Positions 56,401-64,000 of a DNA stretch of 64,000 nt are shown here, piece by piece. Position numbers and translations under genes: made by a program. Source of the stretch: Trachythela sp. YZ-2020 (taxonomy: Eukaryota > Cnidaria > Anthozoa > Malacalcyonacea > Clavulariidae); the NCBI GenBank assembly GCA_016169945.1, contig JADLSH010000387.1, positions 1,736,001 through 1,800,000 on the forward strand, written 5' to 3'. The notes under the pieces were generated by a model. That model had not been told where the DNA came from, did not search any database, and worked only from the letters and a program-made list of their open reading frames with translations. The stretch's first letter is position 1; each line of letters begins with the position of its first letter.

Positions 56401-56793
56401 ATCGTTTTCATATCGAGGTGCTGCATCATGGAACAATCTTCCAAATGATGTTGCCAACAACTACAAAGAGCTCTCCATAAGTAACTTCAAAACTTTAATC
56501 CACAACTATTTCACCAATTTGGAGAGAAATAGTGTGTGACAACCACCTGTGGGGCGGATTCTGATCAGAAGGAGTAATTTTTGGGTCTGGGAGGGTTAAC
56601 ATAACATACTATTTCTAGTTATATACGTGATTCATTCTAAGTTTTATATATAGTGTTCACTGCATGGGCTTTCTTTTTTTTATATAGTTAGTATGTATAA
56701 TAGATTTTTCATATTTGTAAATATCCTAACGGCCCCTTGAAAAGCAGTTTAATCTGAAGGGCTACCGTTTTTAAATAAGATGAATAATAATAA
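53415..56793 (+). mobile_element. CR1-like non-LTR retrotransposon 3, 5'-truncated
   Basis: It starts at the satellite junction with LHLNTKGSASLAKNI-type sequence, like the end of a CR1-type ORF1 esterase domain, then endonuclease and reverse transcriptase. It ends ATAAGATGAATAATAATAAT before satellite resumes as TCATCG. Confidence 0.85.
53430..56539 (+). pseudogene. ORF1 tail, APE endonuclease and reverse transcriptase of element 3
   Basis: Endonuclease: GFKIGHLNIASLVKHKNELL, DIICINETRLDDSI, RKDRNRNGGGVAIYL, then after a shift IITGDFNCDML and GISDHDLVY. Reverse transcriptase: AAGLDKITNKLLK, NYRPISVISAISKMLEKI, SGFRKYHSTETALL, FLDLKKAFDTVDHKIL, GVPQGSNLGPLLFSLYINDL and the catalytic MFADDTNISS near 55690. 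The C-terminal tail (LVLPHFTYCSNVWNDG, FSYRGAASWNNLPNDV) ends at 56539. Frameshifts near 54010, 54590, 55010, 55735 and a stop near 55820 inactivate it. It is a different family from elements 1 and 2, closer to CR1 by its GVPQGSxLGPLLF and FADD boxes. Confidence 0.83.
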
Positions 56794-59700
56794 TTCATCG
56801 TCAATTCATCGTCAATTCATCGTCAATTCATCGTCAATTCATCGTCAATTCATCGTCAATTCATCGTCAATTCATCGTCAATTCATCGTCAATTCATCGT
56901 CAATTCATCATTCATCGTCAATTCATCGTCAATTCATCGTCAATTCATCGTCAATTCATCGTCAATTCATCGTCAATTCATCGTCAATTCATCGTCAATT
57001 CATCATCAATTCATCATCAATTCATCATCAATTCATCATCAATTCATCGTCAATTCATCGTCAATTCATCGTCAATTCATCGTCAATTCATCGTCAATTC
57101 ATCATCAATTCATCATCAATTCATCATCAATTCATCAATTCAATAATAATCATCAATTCGTCATCAATTCGTCATCAATTCGTCATCAATTCATCGTCAA
57201 TTCATCGTCAATTCATCGTCAATTCATCGTCAATTCATCGTCAATTCATCGTCAATTCATCGTCAATTCATCGTCAATTCATCGTCAATTCATCGTCAAT
57301 TCATCGTCAATTCATCATCAATTCATCATCAATTCATCATCAATTCATCATCAATTCATCATCAATTCATCAATTCATCATCAATTCATCGTCAATTCAT
57401 CGTCAATTCATCGTCAATTCATCGTCAATTCATCGTCAATTCATCGTCAATTCATCGTCAATTCATCATCAATTCATCATCAATTCATCATCAATTCATC
57501 ATCAATTCATCATCAATTCATCATCAATTCATCATCAATTCATCATCAATTCATCATCAATTCATCATCAATTCATCATCAATTCATCATCAATTCATCA
57601 TCAATTCATCATCAATTCATCGTCAATTCATCGTCAATTCATCGTCAATTCATCGTCAATTCATCGTCAATTCATCGTCAATTCATCGTCAATTCATCGT
57701 CAATTCATCGTCAATTCATCGTCAATTCATCGTCAATTCATCGTCAATTCATCGTCAATTCATCGTCAATTCATCGTCAATTCATCGTCAATTCATCGTC
57801 AATTCATCGTCAATTCATCGTCAATTCATCATCAATTCACCATCAATTCATCATCAATTCACCATCAATTCATCATCAATTCGTCATCAATTCATCATCA
57901 ATTCGTCATCAATTCGTCATCAATTCGTCATCAATTCGTCATCAATTCACCATCAATTCACCATCAATTCACCATCAATTCGTCATCAATTCGTCATCAA
58001 TTCGTCATCAATTCGTCATCAATTCGTCATCAATTCATCATCAATTCATCGTCAATTCATCGTCAATTCATCGTCAATTCATCGTCAATTCATCGTCAAT
58101 TCATCGTCAATTCATCGTCAATTCATCGTCAATTCATCATCAATTCATCATCATTTCATCATCAATTCATCATCAATTCATCATCAATTCATCACAAATT
58201 CATCATCAATTCATCATCAATTCATCACAAATTCATCATCAATTCATCGTCAATTCATCGTCTATTCATCGTCAATTCATCGTCAATTCATCGTCAATTC
58301 ATCTTCAATTCATCGTCAATTCATCGTCAATTCATCGTCAATTCATCTTCAATTCATCGTCAATTCATCGTCAATTCATCGTCAATTCATCGTCAATTCA
58401 TCGTCAATTCATCGTCAATTCATCATCAATTCATCATCAATACATCATCAATTCATCATCAATTCATCATCAATTCATCATCAATTCATCATCAATTCAT
58501 CGTCAATTCATCGCCAATTCATCGTCAATTCATCGTCAATTCATCTTCAATTCATCTTCAATTCATCATCAATTCATCATCAATTCATCATCAATTCATC
58601 GTCAATTCATCATCAATTCATCATCAATTCATCATCAATTCATCATCAATTCATCATCAATTCATCGTCAATTCATCGTCAATTCATCGTCAATTCATCG
58701 TCAATTCATCGTCAATTCATCGTCAATTCATCATCAATTCATCATCAATTCATCATCAATTCATCATCAATTCATCATCAATTCATCATCAATTCATCAT
58801 CAATTCATCATCAATTCATCAATTCATCGTCTATTCATCGTCAATTCATCGTCAATTCATCGTCAATTCATCGTCAATTCATCGTCAATTCATCGTCAAT
58901 TCATCGTCAATTCATCGTCAATTCATCGTCAATTCATCGTCAATTCATCGTCAATTCATCGTCAATTCATCGTCAATTCATCGTCAATTCATCGTCAATT
59001 CATCGTCAATTCATCGTCAAGTCATCGTCAATTCATCGTCAATTCATCGTCAATTCATCGTCAATTCATCGTCAATTCATCATCAATTCATCGTCAATTC
59101 ATCATCAATTCATCATCAATTCATCATCAATTCACCATCAATTCGTCATCAATTCATCATTAATTCATCATTAATTCGTCATCAATTCGTCATCAATTCG
59201 TCATCAATACACCATCAATTCACCATCAATTCACCATCAATTCGTCATCAATTCGTCATCAATTCGTCATCAATTCGTCGTCAATTCATCGTCAATTCAT
59301 CGTCAATTCATCGTCAATTCATCGTCAATTCATCGTCAATTCATCGTCAATTCATCATCAATTCATCATCATTTCATCATCAATTCATCATCAATTCATC
59401 ATCAATTCATCATCAATTCATCATCTATTCATCATCTATTCATCGTCTATTCATCGTCCATTCATCGTCTATTCATCGTCAATTCATCATCAATTCATCG
59501 TCAATTCATCGTCAATTCAACGTCAATTCATCATCAATTCATCATCAATTCACCATCAATTCGTCATCAATTCGTCATCAATTCGTCATCAATTCATCAT
59601 CAATTCGTCATCAATTCGTCATCAATTCGTCATCAATTCGTCATCAATTCACCATCAATTCACCATCAATTCACCATCAATTCGTCATCAATTCGTCATC

Positions 59701-61540
59701 AATTCATCGTCAATTCGTCATCAATTCGTCATCAATTCATCGTCAATTCATCGTCAATTCATCGTCAATTCATCGTCAATTCATCGTCAATTCATCTTCA
59801 ATTCATCGTCAACTCATCGTCAATTCATCGTCAATTCATCGTCAATTCATCATCAATTCATCATCAATTCATCATCAATTCATCATCAATTCATCATCTA
59901 TTCATCGTCTATTCATCGTCTATTCATCGTCTATTCATCGTCTATTCATCGTCTATTCATCGTCAATTCATCGTCAATTCATCGTCAATTCATCGTCAAT
60001 TCATCGTCAATTCATCTTCAATTCATCGTCAACTCATCGTCAATTCATCGTCAATTCATCGTCAATTCATCATCAATTCATCATCATTTCATCATCAATT
60101 CATCATCTATTCATCGTCTATTCATCGTCTATTCATCGTCTATTCATCGTCAATTCATCGTCAATTCATCGTCAATTCATCGTCAATTCATCGTCAATTC
60201 ATCGTCAATTCATCGTCAATTCATCGTCAATTCATCGTCAATTCATCGTCAATTCATCGTCAATTCATCGTCAATTCATCTTCAATTCATCGTCAATTCA
60301 TCGTCAATTCATCGTCAATTCATCATCAATTCATCATCAATTCGTCATCAATTCGTCATCAATTCGTCATCAATTCATCATCAATTCATCATCAATTCAT
60401 CATCAATTCATCATCAATTCATCATCAATTCATCATCAATTCATCGTCTATTCATCATCAATTCATCATCAATTCATCATCAATTCATCATCAATTCATC
60501 ATCAATTCATCGTCAATTCATCGTCAATTCATCGTCAATTCATCGTCAATTCATCATAAATTCATCATCAATTCATCGTCAAGTCATCGTCAAGTCATCG
60601 TCAATTCATCGTTAATTCATCGTCAATTCATCGTCAATTCATCGTCAATTCATCGTCAATTCATCGTCAATTCATCATCAATTCACCATCAATTCATCAT
60701 CAATTCACCATCAATTCGTCTTCAATTCGTCATCAATTCATCATCAATCATCAATTCGTCATCAATTCGTCATCAATTCACCATCAATTCACCATCAATT
60801 CTTCATCAATTCTTCATCAATTCGTCATCAATTCGTCATTAATTCGTCATCAATTCGTCATCAATTCATCATCAATTCATCGTCAATTCATCGTCAATTC
60901 ATCGTCAATTCATCGTCAATTCATCGTCAATTCATCGTCAATTCATCGTCAATTCATCATCAATTCATCATCATTTCATCATCAATTCATCATCAATTCA
61001 TCATCAATTCATCATCAATTCATCATCAATTCATCATCAATTCATCATCTATTCATCATCTATTCATCGTCTATTCATCGTCCATTCATCGTCTATTCAT
61101 CGTCAATTCATCATCAATTCATCGTCAATTCATCGTCAATTCAACGTCAATTCATCATCAATTCATCATCAATTCACCATCACCATCAATTCGTCATCGT
61201 CAATTCATCATCAATTCATCATCAATTCACAATAATTCGTCATCACCTGCCACATTCATCGTCAATTCGTCATCAATTCGTCATCAATTCATCGTCAATT
61301 CATCGTCAATTCATCGTCAATTCATCGTCAATTCATCGTCAATTCATCTTCAATTCATCGTCAACTCATCGTCAATTCATCGTCAATTCATCGTCAATTC
61401 ATCATCAATTCATCATCATTTCATCGTCAATTCATCGTCAATTCATCATCAATTCATCATCTATTCATCGTCTATTCATCGTCTATTCATCGTCTATTCA
61501 TGGTCAATTCATCGTCAATTCATCGTCAATTCATCGTCAA
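56794..61540 (+). repeat. 12-bp satellite, block 4 (about 4.7 kb)
   Basis: About 395 units with the same variants as block 2 plus runs of ATTCGTCATCAA and ATTCATCGTCTA. Larger patterns (a CACCATCAATTC/CGTCATCAATTC segment followed by a CATCTATTCATC run) recur near 57830-58270, 59130-59480 and 60680-61100. Confidence 0.95.
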
Positions 61541-64000
61541 TCTACCTCATCTAATGTCAATTCATCATCAATCTAACAATTCATCAACACCATCACTATT
61601 ACCATTTCTGTCAATAATTCAATAATAACCACTACCAATGTTCAATCATTCAATTTGTCATCAATACCATCATCAATTCACCATCACCTGTCAATTCATC
61701 GTCACCCAATTCGTCAATTCAATAATTCGTCAACAATTCAATACCATCACCACCCATCAATTCGTCATCAATTCGTCATCAATTCATCGTCAATTCATCG
61801 TCAATTCATCGTCAATTCATTGTCAATTCATCGTCAATTCATCGTCAATTCATCGTAAATTCATCGTAAATTCATCGTAAATTCATCGTCAATTCATCGT
61901 CAATACATCGTCACTACATCGTCACGTATCGTCATTTTACATCGTCAATTCATCGCTGGTTCATCGTCAATTCATCGTCAATTCATCGTCAATTCATCGT
62001 CAATTCATCGTCAATTCATCGTCAATTCATCGTCAATTCATCGTCAATTCATCACCAAATTCATCGTCAATTCATCATCAATTCATCAATTCATCACTTC
62101 AATTCATCGTCAATTCAATAATAAATTCATCATCAATTCATCAATAATTCATCATCAACTCATCATAAATTCATCATCAATTCATCATCAATTCATCATC
62201 AATTCATCAATAAATTATCATCAATTCATCATCAATTCATCATCAATTCATCATCAATTCATCATCAATTCATCATTAATTCATCATAAATTCATCATCA
62301 ATTCATCATCAATTCTTCATCAATTCATCGTCTATTCATCGTCTATTCATCGTCAATTCATCGTCAATTCATCGTCAATTCATCGTCAATTCATCGTCAA
62401 TTCATCGTCAATCTTACCGCTCAATTCATCGTCAATTCATCGTCAATCTATCAATTCATCGTCAATTCATCGCCAATCGTATCGTCACCCGACGTCAATT
62501 CATCAATAACACCATCAATTCACCATCAAATTGCCAACACCAATAATTCGTCATCAACTCGTCATCAATTCGTCAATAATTCGTCATCAATTCGCAATAA
62601 TTCGTCAATTCGTCAATAATTCATCGTCAATTCATCGTCAATTCATCGTCAATTCATCGTCAATTCATCGTCAATTCATCGTCAATTCATCGTCAATTCA
62701 TCGTCAATTCATCAATTCATCAAATTCATCGTCAATTCATCGTCAATACACGTTTCAATACATCGTCAATACATCGTCAATTCATCGTCAATTCATCGTC
62801 GACTATCGTCAATTCATCGTCAATTCATCGCTGGATTCATCGTCACCCATCGTCAATTCATCACGTCAATTCATCGTCAATTCATCGTCACCCATCATCA
62901 ATTCATCAATTCATCAATTCATCATCACCGTCATTTCGTCATCAATTCATCATCAATTCATCATCAATTCATCAATACCCGTCATCAATTCATCAATGGA
63001 TTCACCATCAATTCACCAATAATTCAAGCCACACCCGTCATCAATTCATCAACTCGTCATTACTACTAATGGTTGCCACGGTTACGGTTATTACTTGTTG
63101 GTTTATTGTTATTGCTGTTACTACGTTACCTATTGCCACGTTACCTATCGTCAATCTATCGTCAATTCACGTCAATTACCGTCAATTACCGTCGATCTAA
63201 TACAATTCACGTCAATTCAATTCATCACAATAATTCACCAATAATTCACCATCAATCGCCAATACCTGCCAATTCGTCAATAACTGCCAATAATCGCCAT
63301 CACCCGTCAATAATTCGTCATCAATTCGTCATCACCTACCGTCACCACGCCATCATCGCCACCATCGTCAATCATCGTCAATTCATCGTCAATTAATGTC
63401 AATTCATCGTCAATCTAATGTAAATTCATCGTCAATTCATCGTCACACACGTCAATACACGTCAATACATCGTCAATTCACGTCACCCACGTCAATTCAT
63501 CGTCAATTCATCGTCATCACCGTCACCTATCGTCATCTATCGTCAATCTATCGTCAATTCATCGTCAATTCATCGTCAATTCATCAATTCATCAATAATT
63601 CATCAATCTAATAATCTACATTTCACAATAATTCATCATCAATTCATCATCAATTCATCATCAATTCGTCATCAATTCATCATCAATTCACCATCAATTC
63701 ACCATCAATTCGTCATCAATTCGTCATCAATTCGTCATCAACTCGTCATCAATTCGTCATCAATTCGTCATCAATTCGTCATCAATTCGTCATCAATTCG
63801 TCATCAATTCATCGTCAATTCATCGTCAATTCATCGTCAATTCATTGTCAATTCATCGTCAATTCATCGTCAATTCATCGTCAATTCATCGTAAATTCAT
63901 CGTCATCGTAAATTCATCGTCAATTCATCGTCAATTCATCGTCAATACATCGTCAATGCATCGTCAATACATCGTCAATTCATCGCCATTCATCACAATT
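61541..64000 (+). repeat. Degenerate 12-bp satellite with irregular units
   Basis: The 12-bp phase is lost: pieces such as TCACCCATCG, CAATACATCG, AATAATTCATC and CGCTGGATTC are mixed with normal units, and 63055-63125 is a non-satellite insert (GGTTGCCACGGTTACGG). Regular units return at about 63630-63960. Either the array is old and eroded or the assembly is poor here. Confidence 0.85.

Noticed and set aside
56780..60559. Very long plus-strand reading frames with SSIHRQFIVN-type repeats
   Set aside because: They are the conceptual translation of a 12-bp satellite that has no stop in any plus-strand frame; there is no promoter, splice signal or non-repeat domain.

Overview
The window is eukaryotic and most likely from an early-branching metazoan such as a cnidarian. 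This is inferred from AT-rich DNA, GT-AG introns, a multi-exon nose-resistant-to-fluoxetine (NRF-6) type acyltransferase gene, and a dense mix of BEL/Pao, Polinton-like, ISL2EU/Harbinger-like, Ginger1-like, MULE-like and CR1/L2-like elements. The only clear host gene is the 3' part of the NRF-6 type gene on the plus strand: seven exons between 17884 and 34620, encoding 323 residues to the stop. Nearly everything else is mobile or tandemly repeated DNA. No rRNA, CRISPR array or bacterial-type gene is seen.

Layout. 1-5608: decayed BEL/Pao retrotransposon (minus), running off the left edge inside pol. 5609-10226: nested region with a 317-bp inverted duplication, 2.7 tandem copies of a 274-bp tRNA-like unit, a DDE_Tnp_4 type transposase split by a 901-bp element with TAA duplications, and a broken SWIM plus YqaJ gene facing it. 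10650-11772: MULE-like non-autonomous element with a 10-bp target duplication. 12119-16175: complete 4.06-kb Polinton-like element with a perfect 6-bp target duplication, long terminal inverted repeats, a packaging ATPase and a divergent acidic protein; this is the most interesting unit. 17884-34620: the acyltransferase exons, whose introns carry a 3.4-kb TIR element (23349-26790) with a broken zinc-binding gene and a 6.4-kb TIR element (27236-33669) that contains an intron-bearing Ginger1-like integrase/Ulp1/PHD gene.

34621-39090: mostly featureless DNA, two divergent tRNA-derived SINEs, a (TGTA)n tract and a CR1-like remnant ending in an (ATC)n tail. 39169-64000: about 14 kb of a 12-bp satellite (consensus ATTCATCGTCAA and variants) in four blocks, separated by three CR1/L2-like non-LTR retrotransposons. 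All three lie in the same orientation and meet the satellite at the same 3' junction phase. The satellite has no stop codon in any plus-strand frame, so very long apparent reading frames there are artefacts.

How it works together: the acyltransferase exons keep splice phase and motifs although their introns are full of insertions, so that gene is probably still functional. The transposon genes nearly all carry frameshifts or stops. The exceptions are the two open reading frames of the Polinton-like element and ORF1 of the retrotransposon at 47698-52284.
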